Source: an uncultured Candidatus Actinomarina sp.
GTDB lineage: Bacteria; Actinomycetota; Acidimicrobiia; Actinomarinales; Actinomarinaceae
DNA: 64,000 nucleotides
NCBI GenBank assembly: GCA_902626065.1
Contig: CACODT010000002.1
Coordinates: forward strand, 1-64,000
Reading direction: 5' to 3'
Translations under genes and position numbers: made by a program
Shown here: piece after piece, positions 23,325 through 31,472 of the stretch
How the letters are laid out: every line of letters starts with the position of its first letter
How positions within the stretch are numbered: position 1 is the stretch's first letter
The notes under the pieces: model-generated
Database searches by the model: none
What the model was told of the DNA's origin: nothing
Seen by the model: only the letters and a program-made list of their open reading frames with translations

Positions 23325-24092
23325 TTACCTCTTTATTAAATTTCTTGAATTTTTAATTGTAATTTCAGATAATTCTTTTTCATTTATATTTAAAAGTTTC
23401 GATATTTTTTGTGCAGTATGTTCTATATAATTTGGTCTATTGTCTTTACCTTTTAAAGGAGACGGAGTTAAGTAAGGAGTGTCAGTTTCTAAAAGTAATC
23501 TATTAAGTGGTATTTCTTTTACAGATAGTTGTAAATCTTTTGCAGTCTCATATGTAACGATTCCAGAGATTGAAAAATATACTCCGAGATCAATAAATTT
23601 TTTTGTCCACTTCCTTCCTCCAGTCCATGAATGAAGTATCACTGGAGATGTATTATTAAATTCAACTAACATCTCATAAGTTTCCTGAAAGCTGTCACGA
23701 CAATGAACAATGATTGGTTTATTTAACTTTTTTGAAAACTCTAGATGAAATAAAAAGTTTTCACACTGTTGTTCGTGAGATGACAAATTTCTGTAAAAGT
23801 CGAGGCCTGTCTCTCCAATTAGATCTGCTTGATGAAAAAGTTCTATTAGAGATTCTTTTTCATTCTCTATCTTTTTGGCATCATGGGGATGTAGGCCTGC
23901 AGACCAGTAAGTTTCTATATTTATCTTTGAACTTAAATTATGAGCTCTGACTGACGATGAATAATCTACTCCGGGAATGATCAAAAACTCTATATTTTCA
24001 AAATCATTACCACTTAATTCTTCTTCTATTAATTGCAAGTGACAATGGGTATCAACCCATTTGATTTTGCCAAAAGATTCAGATTTATTCAC
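23325..24092 (-). CDS. tatD: TatD family metal-dependent hydrolase
   Basis: TatD proteins are metal-dependent nucleases with a TIM-barrel amidohydrolase fold. The 255-residue protein has the metal ligands DTHCHLQL, GETGLDFYR, PIIVHCRDS, LHSWTGG and LETDTPYLTP, all in their usual order. It is the first gene of the tatD-rsmA-ispE group. In many actinobacteria a resuscitation-promoting factor gene lies between tatD and rsmA; here it is absent. A divergent AbrB-type gene starts 27 bases upstream. Confidence 0.93.
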   Translation of the reverse strand: MNKSESFGKIKWVDTHCHLQLIEEELSGNDFENIEFLIIPGVDYSSSVRAHNLSSKINIETYWSAGLHPHDAKKIENEKESLIELFHQADLIGETGLDFYRNLSSHEQQCENFLFHLEFSKKLNKPIIVHCRDSFQETYEMLVEFNNTSPVILHSWTGGRKWTKKFIDLGVYFSISGIVTYETAKDLQLSVKEIPLNRLLLETDTPYLTPSPLKGKDNRPNYIEHTAQKISKLLNINEKELSEITIKNSRNLIKR

Positions 24093-24119
24093 TACTATAA
24101 GAATAGGAGTATTAAAAAT

Positions 24120-24359
24120 ATGGTCAAAGGCAATAAGTCCAAGATAGATAATTTAGGAAGAGTCGTAATACCGAAATCAATACGTAAAGCTCTAAATATT
24201 GATCATAACGATGAAATATCATTGTATGTGGAGAATCAAACATTGATTATCTCGAAAAATAATAGTAGTTGCAATATATGTAGCGAAGAAAAAGTAGAAG
24301 TGCAGATAAAAGATAAATTCCTATGTAAGAACTGTGTTCAGGCAATCAAAGATTTTTAA
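24120..24359 (+). CDS. AbrB/SpoVT-type regulator with C-terminal CxxC-CxxC zinc ribbon
   Basis: The 79-residue protein starts at ATG 24120, with AGGAG about 10 bases upstream; a longer frame from 24033 would run into the tatD gene and has no ribosome site. Residues 5-50 form a swapped-hairpin AbrB domain (KIDNLGRVVIPKSIRKALNI, then DEISLYVENQTLIISK). The tail has CNICSEEK and LCKNCV, two CxxC pairs that probably bind zinc. This combination is familiar in clostridial AbrB-like regulators. Targets are unknown. It is divergent to tatD, which it might regulate. Its 3' end overlaps the convergent rsmI by 14 bases. Confidence 0.85.
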   Translation: MVKGNKSKIDNLGRVVIPKSIRKALNIDHNDEISLYVENQTLIISKNNSSCNICSEEKVEVQIKDKFLCKNCVQAIKDF

Positions 24360-25161
24360 TAGAGTCGTATATCTTATTTACTTTTTCATTATTTAATGAA
24401 GAAATAATTTTTGCAATTTCTCTCTTAGGAACTTCATACATAATTAACTTTTTTGCAAGTTCTTCAATATTTATATCGATTGCACTTTTATTTTTTGTTT
24501 TATCAATTACAAGTGTGATCTCTCCTCTATATTCTTCAGTAGGAATATCATTTAATAATTCTTGCGCATTCCCTCTGTAAATTGATTCAAATTTTTTTGT
24601 AAGTTCACGACATACGACAACTTGATTTTCTAAATTATTTTTAACAAAATCTTCTAAATCTTTCTTTAATCTCTTTGGAGAAGTAAAACATACCAAAGGA
24701 TGAGCTAATTCTGAAATAGTTTTATAAAAGTAAGATCTCTCTCTTCCTGCTTTAGGGATAAAACCAAAAAAGGTAAATTTATCAATATCAAAACCTGACA
24801 AAGTTATTGCAACTAAAACACTTGATGGACCCGGTATAGATACAATCTGAATTTTTTCTTTTATTAATTCTTTAATTAGCATATTTCCCGGATCAGAAAT
24901 AAGAGGTGTTCCGGCGTCTGAGATCATTGCAATCGACTTATCTTTATTCAATAAATTTAAAATCTCAGATATTTTTTCTTTTTCATTTCCTTTAAAATAT
25001 GAATGAACCTCTTTTTTTAAATTTAAGTGAGATAATAATTTTTTAGCTACACGTGTATCCTCTGCATATACAATATCTACTTCAGATAAAGTATTTTCTA
25101 ATCTTTCAGAAATATCTTTTAAATTTCCAATAGGTGTTGGGCAAATATAAAAATTACCCAT
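24346..25161 (-). CDS. rsmI: 16S rRNA (cytidine-1402-2'-O)-methyltransferase
   Basis: RsmI methylates the ribose of C1402 in the decoding centre of 16S rRNA. The 271-residue protein shows the tetrapyrrole-methylase fold signatures: FYICPTPIGNLKDISER at the start, VYAEDTRVAKKLL, MISDAGTPLISDPG and VSIPGPSSVLVA. The start lies one base after the stop of the upstream metallopeptidase-like lipoprotein gene, so the pair is probably co-transcribed. Confidence 0.95.
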   Translation of the reverse strand: MGNFYICPTPIGNLKDISERLENTLSEVDIVYAEDTRVAKKLLSHLNLKKEVHSYFKGNEKEKISEILNLLNKDKSIAMISDAGTPLISDPGNMLIKELIKEKIQIVSIPGPSSVLVAITLSGFDIDKFTFFGFIPKAGRERSYFYKTISELAHPLVCFTSPKRLKKDLEDFVKNNLENQVVVCRELTKKFESIYRGNAQELLNDIPTEEYRGEITLVIDKTKNKSAIDINIEELAKKLIMYEVPKREIAKIISSLNNEKVNKIYDSIKNL

Positions 25162-26559
25162 TTAAAAATTTGTATTGCATTGATCTGATGAACAAATGTT
25201 CAGAAAGTCAAAAATGAAGTCGAAATCATTCGAGAGTGCCATTCTTAAATAGATTCCATCATTATGAATCCATAAATTGGTGTCTCCTTGGTATAAAACT
25301 CCATCCCAAGTTTGAGTATCATTTGAAAATTTTGTAAATCTTGATTGAAAATTAGCCCAATTCATAAATGCTTCTGCGATTTCATTTAGCTCTTGTCTAT
25401 TATCTCCTTCTATTTTTACAGTCATGAACAAATCATTATCATCATTAACATAATCTACCCAAGAACCTCCACCCAGTCCAATAGCCGCATTTACAGCGTC
25501 AACTTGTCCAATTTTTGTTTGTAATAAGTAGACAATATCCAATGAGTCCAGCTGGCCTTCTTCGAGAAAATTATATTCAACAAGATCAAGCTTTTCGATC
25601 TCTACATCAATATATGGTTCCTCAGAAAAATACTTTTCAGGAGAATAAATCTGTTCTGCAGTTGGTAACTTATATAAAGCTTCATTGAGTGCTTCCATTC
25701 TTCCATTGCTGTGAATTTCTTTTCCCAAGCGACCACCAAAATCGTAATAAAGATCAAATGGAATATAAAAATATTCCGGTAACGAAACTGAGCATCTAAA
25801 ATTTGGACGCTCTGAAGATAATCTATCTCTATCATATGGATCCAAATTAGATACCCAATAAGCCTGTACTAAATCAGCTTGAGCCTCCATAATTGATCGT
25901 CTACCTGGGTAGTTCATAAAATCGTCATTTTCTTTCATAGTGCTGTACCAATCTGATAAATCGAAAATTTGACCTTGAAGTGAATGTACTAATTCATGAA
26001 CAATTACAGATTGTTCCCAGAAATTTAATTTAGTTTGGTTACGCTTGATAGGTACACGTAATATCTGATCTAATAAATTGTAAGAACCTGCTGAAGCACA
26101 CCTTTGAAATTCTACAATAAGATCTTTCATCTTTTCGGGTGATGCCTCAGTTAATCCCCACATATTTTCAGATAAAACCGCTCTTTCCCATTCACCGTCT
26201 TCATAATCTTTATCAAAATCATCTAAATAAGATGCGGCGCTGTAGTCCCTATAGCCCTCAAGGGTATAAAAATTAAATTTTGGATAATCTACAAACTCTA
26301 ATCCTGTCCTTTTCTCAACAAAAGTAATCAATTCATCAAATTGATCAATCATTTCAGGACTTGCCATGAGTAATTCAATACCAAATTCATCAACTACTAG
26401 ATCTTCGTCATCTTTTACCGTTGAAGTGGTTGTAGTCGATTCAGTAGTAGATGTTGTCGAAGAGGATGTGGTGTCAATTGCTTGTAATTGAGGTTCTGAT
26501 TCTGACGTGCAGCAAGCTATTAAAAAAATTATTAATAAATAATTTATGTATTTTGTCAT
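25162..26559 (-). CDS. Metallopeptidase-like lipoprotein, HExxH, Thr/Ser linker
   Basis: The protein has 465 residues and opens with a lipoprotein signal (IIFLIACCTS). A short Thr/Ser-rich linker (about 30-50) precedes a large domain that carries VIVHELVHSLQGQ (H188, H192) and, about 35 residues on, RRSIMEAQADLVQAYW, where the Glu could be the third zinc ligand. It does not resemble the paralogue pair at 1-784 and 14155-14946 beyond the zinc motif and linker. Probably an extracytoplasmic zinc-dependent peptidase or a metal-binding relative; the substrate is unknown. It abuts rsmI and is divergent to mscL. Confidence 0.8.
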   Translation of the reverse strand: MTKYINYLLIIFLIACCTSESEPQLQAIDTTSSSTTSTTESTTTTSTVKDDEDLVVDEFGIELLMASPEMIDQFDELITFVEKRTGLEFVDYPKFNFYTLEGYRDYSAASYLDDFDKDYEDGEWERAVLSENMWGLTEASPEKMKDLIVEFQRCASAGSYNLLDQILRVPIKRNQTKLNFWEQSVIVHELVHSLQGQIFDLSDWYSTMKENDDFMNYPGRRSIMEAQADLVQAYWVSNLDPYDRDRLSSERPNFRCSVSLPEYFYIPFDLYYDFGGRLGKEIHSNGRMEALNEALYKLPTAEQIYSPEKYFSEEPYIDVEIEKLDLVEYNFLEEGQLDSLDIVYLLQTKIGQVDAVNAAIGLGGGSWVDYVNDDNDLFMTVKIEGDNRQELNEIAEAFMNWANFQSRFTKFSNDTQTWDGVLYQGDTNLWIHNDGIYLRMALSNDFDFIFDFLNICSSDQCNTNF

Positions 26560-26612
26560 AGGACTTAAGAATAATTGTAATCTTAATTATTGAGATACAA
26601 ATAGGAGGTTTC

Positions 26613-27020
26613 ATGATAAAAGAATTTAGAAATTTTATCAATCGAGGTAATGTAGTAGAACTTGGAGTTGCATTTGTAATGGGTGCTTCTTTCAAGTCTT
26701 TAGTAGATGTATTTACAAAAAGATTAATTGAGCCGTTGATTGGATTAATAATCAATTTACCTAACTTGGATAATCTTGGACTGTTTGGTGATGTGGATCC
26801 AAACTCAGGACTTCAGTCTGGGAGTTTTGGTGCATTCTTGGGTGAGGTAATTAACTATCTAATTATCGCTTTTGTAATGTTTTTAGTTATCAAGGCATAC
26901 AATCATTTTGAGGATATGGTTGATGATGAAGAAAACGAAGAAGTTATCGCGACTGATTCAAAAGAAGTAACTCTATTAAAAGAAATAAGAGATGGAATAA
27001 ATAACTTACAAACAAAGTAA
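26613..27020 (+). CDS. mscL: Large-conductance mechanosensitive channel
   Basis: MscL opens under membrane tension and releases solutes during osmotic downshock. The 135-residue protein has the highly conserved N-terminus (FRNFINRGNVVELGVAFVMG), two membrane helices (about 14-40 and 75-100) and a charged cytoplasmic tail. A strong ribosome site AGGAGG lies just before the ATG. The ABC transporter gene follows 11 bases after the stop. Confidence 0.97.
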   Translation: MIKEFRNFINRGNVVELGVAFVMGASFKSLVDVFTKRLIEPLIGLIINLPNLDNLGLFGDVDPNSGLQSGSFGAFLGEVINYLIIAFVMFLVIKAYNHFEDMVDDEENEEVIATDSKEVTLLKEIRDGINNLQTK

Positions 27021-27031
27021 AGTAGCAACCT

Positions 27032-28795
27032 ATGAAACAAAATAACTTGAGAGACCTTTATAGGTATGCTCAACAAAATGAGACAAAAATTAAAAGGGGA
27101 ATTCTTTATTCGATATTAAATAAACTATTTGATCTTGCACCTCCGGTATTAATTGGCGTCGCAATCGATATAGTTGTTGAGGGATCTGATTCTTTTATAG
27201 GATCATTTGGGTTTGAGGATAGAAGGCAACAGTTGATCATCTTGGCATTTATAACTTTTGTAATATGGGGGCTAGAGTCAACTTTTGATTATGTAGCTGC
27301 AGTAACTTGGAGAAACATTGCACAGGACTTACAACATTCTTTAAGAACAGAAACTTTTGACAAAACATTAGATTTAGATCTTTCATTTTTTGAAAATAAA
27401 TCATCCGGTAGATTAATGGCAATTTTAAATGATGACGTTAACCAGATGGAGCAATTTTTGAATGAGGCAGCAAATCGTTTAATACAAACTGCAACAACTG
27501 TAATTGTTATAGGTGGGACATTCATTTACATCTCACCGCTTGTCGCAGTTTTTGCATTTATTCCAATCCCAGTAATCATATTTGGTTCATACAGATTTAC
27601 TCAACGAATTGGGGAGAGATACACAAAAATAAGGGATAACGTTGAGTCACTTAATGCCCACCTTTCTAATTCAATAACGGGGATTCTTACTGTGAAGAGT
27701 TTTAATAGAGAACAAAAAGAATATAAAAGAATTGAGGTCTCCTCTCAAGATGTAAAAACAGCAAATTACGATGCAATCAAATTATCTGCAGCATTCATCC
27801 CTATAATTCGAATAGCAATATTGTTCGGGTTTACTGCAACATTACTTATCGGTGGATTTCTTGCACTCGATGGACAAATCAAAGTTGCGATGTACTCTGT
27901 TATGTTATTTATTACCCAAAGACTTCTATGGCCATTAACAGAACTTGGAATGATTTTCGATGTATACCAAAAAGCAATGGCCTCTTTCAGAAGAATTATT
28001 AATTTAAAAGAAACCAAACCTCTCATAAATGACGGAGATATACAACTAGAGGAGCTTCAAGACAGTATCAAGTTTCAAAATCTTAATTTTGAGTATGTAT
28101 CAGATTTTCCTGTTCTAAAAAATTTAAATATAGAAATTATTAAGGGTAAAACAACAGCAATTGTTGGAAGCACAGGATCAGGAAAATCCACTTTAATCAA
28201 ATTGATCTTAAGATTTTACGAAAAGACATCCGGAAAATTATTATTTGATGAAAAGGAAATTGAAACATTATCGATTGATAGCGTTAGAAACAAGATTGGT
28301 TTAGTAAGCCAGGATGTATTTTTATTTGAAGGTAGTGTTTTTGAAAATATTGCATATGGGAATGTAGATGCTCCAGAAGATGAGGTTTGGGAAGCAGCAC
28401 GTTTATCTGAATCTGATAAATTTATAAATGAACTTCCAAATCAAGAAAATACAATTGTAGGAGAAAGAGGACAAAAACTATCAGGTGGTCAAAGGCAAAG
28501 AATCTCTATTGCAAGAGCCATATTAAAAAATCCAGAAATATTAATTCTTGATGAAGCAACATCAGCAGTAGATAATGAAACAGAAGCAGCAATACAACAA
28601 TCCCTTGAAACACTTAAGGTAGGTAGGACAGTCATTGCTATAGCCCATAGACTTTCAACAATCAGAAATGCTGATTTAATTTATGTGTTGGAATCTGGCG
28701 AAATTGTTGAACAAGGAACTCATGATGAATTATTAGAAAACAATGGTGTCTATGCAAAGCTGTGGGATGTTCAAACTGGGAGAATTAAGAAATAA
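27032..28795 (+). CDS. ABC transporter, fused permease and ATPase (exporter type)
   Basis: The 587-residue half-transporter has an N-terminal six-helix permease domain (about 1-320) and a C-terminal ATPase with Walker A GSTGSGKST (about residue 380), the signature LSGGQRQR, Walker B ILILDEATSAVD and the His loop IAIAHRLST. The architecture is that of MsbA/MDR-like exporters, which work as dimers. The substrate cannot be read from the sequence. It probably shares a transcript with mscL and converges on lhgO with a one-base gap. Confidence 0.93.
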   Translation: MKQNNLRDLYRYAQQNETKIKRGILYSILNKLFDLAPPVLIGVAIDIVVEGSDSFIGSFGFEDRRQQLIILAFITFVIWGLESTFDYVAAVTWRNIAQDLQHSLRTETFDKTLDLDLSFFENKSSGRLMAILNDDVNQMEQFLNEAANRLIQTATTVIVIGGTFIYISPLVAVFAFIPIPVIIFGSYRFTQRIGERYTKIRDNVESLNAHLSNSITGILTVKSFNREQKEYKRIEVSSQDVKTANYDAIKLSAAFIPIIRIAILFGFTATLLIGGFLALDGQIKVAMYSVMLFITQRLLWPLTELGMIFDVYQKAMASFRRIINLKETKPLINDGDIQLEELQDSIKFQNLNFEYVSDFPVLKNLNIEIIKGKTTAIVGSTGSGKSTLIKLILRFYEKTSGKLLFDEKEIETLSIDSVRNKIGLVSQDVFLFEGSVFENIAYGNVDAPEDEVWEAARLSESDKFINELPNQENTIVGERGQKLSGGQRQRISIARAILKNPEILILDEATSAVDNETEAAIQQSLETLKVGRTVIAIAHRLSTIRNADLIYVLESGEIVEQGTHDELLENNGVYAKLWDVQTGRIKK

Positions 28796-28796
28796 T

Positions 28797-29984
28797 TTAA
28801 TCTAATATTTTTGAAGCAATTGATTCACCAATTGCTAGTGAAGCTGTTGCGGCCGGACTTGGTGAATTCAAAACATGAAGAGAACTATCTCCTTCTTCAA
28901 ATAAAAAATCATCTACTAAATTACCGGCTTTATCGACTGCCTGAGCTCTAACACCAGATGGAATCTGCTGTATATCTCTAGGATCAACTCCTTTTATTAA
29001 TTTTTGAATCTCTTTTACAAATACATTCTTATTTAGTGATCTATACATTTCAGAAATTCCAGTCTTAAAATATTTTTTTCCTAACTTTATCATTCCTGGA
29101 AAAGTCAATACTTTTGTTAAATCAACAAAATTTATATCAGTCCACTTATAACCTTCCTTTGAAAAAGCTAATACTGCATTTGGTCCAGCTTCAATGTCTC
29201 CATTTGCTGTTTTGGTTAAATGAATTCCAAGAAAAGGAAGGTCAGGATCAGCTAGTGGATAAATCATATTATTAAGAATTTCTTTTTTTGAATCACGTAT
29301 CTTATAATATTCTCCTCTGAAAGGAATTATTTTCACATCAGGTGACATTCCATCTAGTTTTGCAATTTCATCTGAAAATAAGCCCGCACAATTAATCAAA
29401 AATTCACATTTGTATGAAGAATGCACACCTTTTACATTCTTTAAACCATTTATATTTTCAATTTCTTTTATTTCTTCAATAAGTTTTATTTCACCACCAT
29501 TTTCTTGAAAGTCATGTGCATAGGCTTGTACAACTTCCTTGTAATCAACCACTCCTGCTTGAGGAACAAAAACACCATTTAATATGACAGAGTTTGGCTC
29601 TATATTAAGAAGTTTTTCATTTTGAACCAGTTTTACACCCTCCATTTCCAATTCTTTACTTCTCTCCAATAAATTTGTAAGCTTATCTAAGTCATTATCT
29701 ACAACTATCTTTCCTTCTTGTCGGTACCTTATTTTTTTAAGTGCTAAATATTCAACTAATAAATTTCTACCTCTAATCGAAAGCTCAGATTTATATGTAT
29801 TTGGTTTGTAATAAATTCCTGAGTGTATAACGCCTGAGTTACGCCCAGATTGATGAAGGCCTGGTTCTTTCTCCTTTTCCAGAACAACTACGCTTTTATT
29901 TTGTTTTTGTATATGTAACGCTGTTGATAAACCAACAATTCCCCCTCCAATAATCGCAAAATCATATGTTTTATTGTTACTCAT
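28797..29984 (-). CDS. lhgO: L-2-hydroxyglutarate oxidase family FAD protein
   Basis: LhgO oxidises L-2-hydroxyglutarate to 2-oxoglutarate and passes electrons to the quinone pool. The 395-residue protein has the FAD-binding fold at the start (FAIIGGGIVGLSTALHIQ), the family stretch HQSGRNSGVIHSGIYYKP, INCAGLFSD, and the C-terminal FAD contact HVLNSPSPAATASLAIGESI. The start lies 5 bases downstream of the tmRNA 3' end on the same strand. Confidence 0.92.
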   Translation of the reverse strand: MSNNKTYDFAIIGGGIVGLSTALHIQKQNKSVVVLEKEKEPGLHQSGRNSGVIHSGIYYKPNTYKSELSIRGRNLLVEYLALKKIRYRQEGKIVVDNDLDKLTNLLERSKELEMEGVKLVQNEKLLNIEPNSVILNGVFVPQAGVVDYKEVVQAYAHDFQENGGEIKLIEEIKEIENINGLKNVKGVHSSYKCEFLINCAGLFSDEIAKLDGMSPDVKIIPFRGEYYKIRDSKKEILNNMIYPLADPDLPFLGIHLTKTANGDIEAGPNAVLAFSKEGYKWTDINFVDLTKVLTFPGMIKLGKKYFKTGISEMYRSLNKNVFVKEIQKLIKGVDPRDIQQIPSGVRAQAVDKAGNLVDDFLFEEGDSSLHVLNSPSPAATASLAIGESIASKILD

Positions 29985-29989
29985 ATCAG

Positions 29990-30327
29990 TGGAGGTGCGG
30001 GGAGTCGAACCCCGGTCCTTTTAAGCTACCCAACAGCTTCTCCGAGCGCATCTGGTGAAATACTATTGAGAGAGTCACCAGAAACAAATTCTCAATAGTT
30101 TTTACCTTAAATCTTAAAAGTTAGCCGGTAATCTAACTTTGCATCCCACATTTCGACGCCGATACTATCCGAGGTGGGAGCCCCGAAAGTCGACGAGCAA
30201 CAATTAAGCTGCTACGGCCAATTTAGGTTTGGCAGTTATCTTTTTTTTCCTACGTTTTTAATGAGGCCCTAGGACCCTCAGCTCGCTACTGAGAGGCTCG
30301 CTTCAAAGTCGAAGCCAGTTCACCCCC
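29990..30327 (-). ncRNA. ssrA: Transfer-messenger RNA (tmRNA)
   Basis: On the minus strand the ends form a tRNA-like acceptor: 5' GGGGGTG pairs with 3' CACCTCC, followed by discriminator A; CCA is not encoded. The T arm contains GGGGTTCGACTCCCC, and the 5' end continues with the universal AACTGGCTTCGACTTTGAAG. An internal reading frame ends with codons for KPKLAVAA before TAA, the proteolysis tag; the resume codon is not pinned (an AGG-AAA-AAA-AAG stretch precedes). tmRNA works with SmpB (34889-35323) to free stalled ribosomes. Confidence 0.95.
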
Positions 30328-30335
30328 ATATCACT

Positions 30336-30363
30336 ATTATGGCTTTACAATAGTTATTAGCAA
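30336..30363 (-). promoter_or_regulatory. Probable promoter of tmRNA
   Basis: On the minus strand TTGCTA (30363-30358) and CATAAT (30341-30336) are separated by 16 bases, with 8 bases from the -10 box to the first base of tmRNA. This fits a housekeeping promoter with 4/6 and 5/6 matches to TTGACA and TATAAT. The mature 5' end is made by RNase P, so the true start may be slightly upstream. Confidence 0.55.
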
Positions 30364-30378
30364 ATACATATTTATAAT

Positions 30379-31026
30379 ATGAAAATTGATAAACAAACTT
30401 TTGGTATAAATGAGGAATTATCTGTCTCAATAGGTTTTGAGGACAATGATGGATTGATATTCATACCAAAAAATATAAAAGTTGAAGTTAAAATTGTTAA
30501 TTATTTTGGGAAAATTGTAATAAATAATTTAAAAATTGATCATATTGTGGACGAATTGTCCTTATCGAAAGTTGGTCTTGAACAAAACTTAAGCAATCTT
30601 GATCTTAAGCTTCTTGATAGATTTCTTTTTAAACAATTAAGTGATAAAGCAACATTTAATTACTCCCCTTTTGATTCATTCTTAGAATATGATTTTGCGG
30701 TGTATGAAAAATCAAGAAGACCCAGTGATCTTGATTGGTCTATGTTTGGCTCCCTTTACATTTTTGCCTGTAATGTCATACCTGAATCAATAAAAGTTGA
30801 GTTAACTCTTGCAAAACAACTTAGAGTCTCTGAAGAAGTTTTTAAAAAGCTATTAAAAAAAATTCCAGATAAAATATTTCGAAAAACAGGTCATTTGGAA
30901 TCTAGAGGTGGAAATTTGACATTTGATGCGGAAGAATTAATCAAAAACAATCTTACAGCTGAACAACAAAAATTATTTGAAGAAAGCCCTTTTTTGAAAT
31001 TTCATTCAGGTTCTGACTTGGCCTGA
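30379..31026 (+). CDS. Protein of unknown function
   Basis: The 215-residue protein has no signal peptide, membrane helix or recognisable motif. It reads as a mainly beta N-terminal half (about 1-60), a middle with YEKSRRPSDLDWSMFGSLYIFACNV, and a Lys-rich helical C-terminal part. It is divergent to tmRNA and overlaps the convergent PPOX gene by 25 bases. Codon use and AT content look like the neighbours, so it is probably native. A TATAAT lies directly before the ATG, too close to be its own -10 element for a normal leader. Confidence 0.75.
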   Translation: MKIDKQTFGINEELSVSIGFEDNDGLIFIPKNIKVEVKIVNYFGKIVINNLKIDHIVDELSLSKVGLEQNLSNLDLKLLDRFLFKQLSDKATFNYSPFDSFLEYDFAVYEKSRRPSDLDWSMFGSLYIFACNVIPESIKVELTLAKQLRVSEEVFKKLLKKIPDKIFRKTGHLESRGGNLTFDAEELIKNNLTAEQQKLFEESPFLKFHSGSDLA

Positions 31027-31442
31027 GGCCTCACCATAGAAATTATTTTCTTAACATTGACCTCCCAAATCTCTCTGGATTTTATATTTGCCTCTTCCCA
31101 GCTCACACCTTGTGTTCTGAGATATGGTTTGCTCATATAACGATTTGAGAGGTAATCAATATGATTATTCGCACTATCGTCATCAATTATATTTTCGACA
31201 ATACCCCTAACTTCCCAACTTGAATACATCTCTGATGGATGAAAAATCACTATAGAAAGATTTTTATGTATGCGAATATTTTCAGTTTTCTTTCGACCTT
31301 GTTCGGTATTAATTAGTATGTGATTATCTTTATAGTCAACCCACATTAAATGATTTTGAATCTCTTCATCATTAACTTTCGTTGCAATTGCACAAAAAGC
31401 ATTATTATCAATAGCTAACTTTAATTCATTAGGTAATTGCAT
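31002..31442 (-). CDS. PPOX/F420-dependent flavin-split-barrel oxidoreductase
   Basis: The 146-residue protein fits the pyridoxamine-5'-phosphate-oxidase-like split barrel: CAIATKVNDEEIQNHLMWVDYKD near the start, HILINTEQGRKKTENIRIHKNLSIVIF for the cofactor-phosphate region, and WEVRGIVENI. The KTENIRxxxxxSIVI pattern is typical of the F420-binding actinobacterial subgroup, and F420 synthesis genes are present at 49161-50748. The substrate is unknown; FMN or heme use is the alternative. Confidence 0.82.
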   Translation of the reverse strand: MQLPNELKLAIDNNAFCAIATKVNDEEIQNHLMWVDYKDNHILINTEQGRKKTENIRIHKNLSIVIFHPSEMYSSWEVRGIVENIIDDDSANNHIDYLSNRYMSKPYLRTQGVSWEEANIKSREIWEVNVKKIISMVRPQAKSEPE

Positions 31443-31472
31443 TATTTCTAACTTTAGGTAAGACTTTTAATT

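Noticed and set aside
24033-24119. Longer start of the AbrB protein
   Set aside because: It would overlap the 5' end of tatD and lacks a ribosome site, whereas ATG 24120 has AGGAG upstream and begins the AbrB domain.
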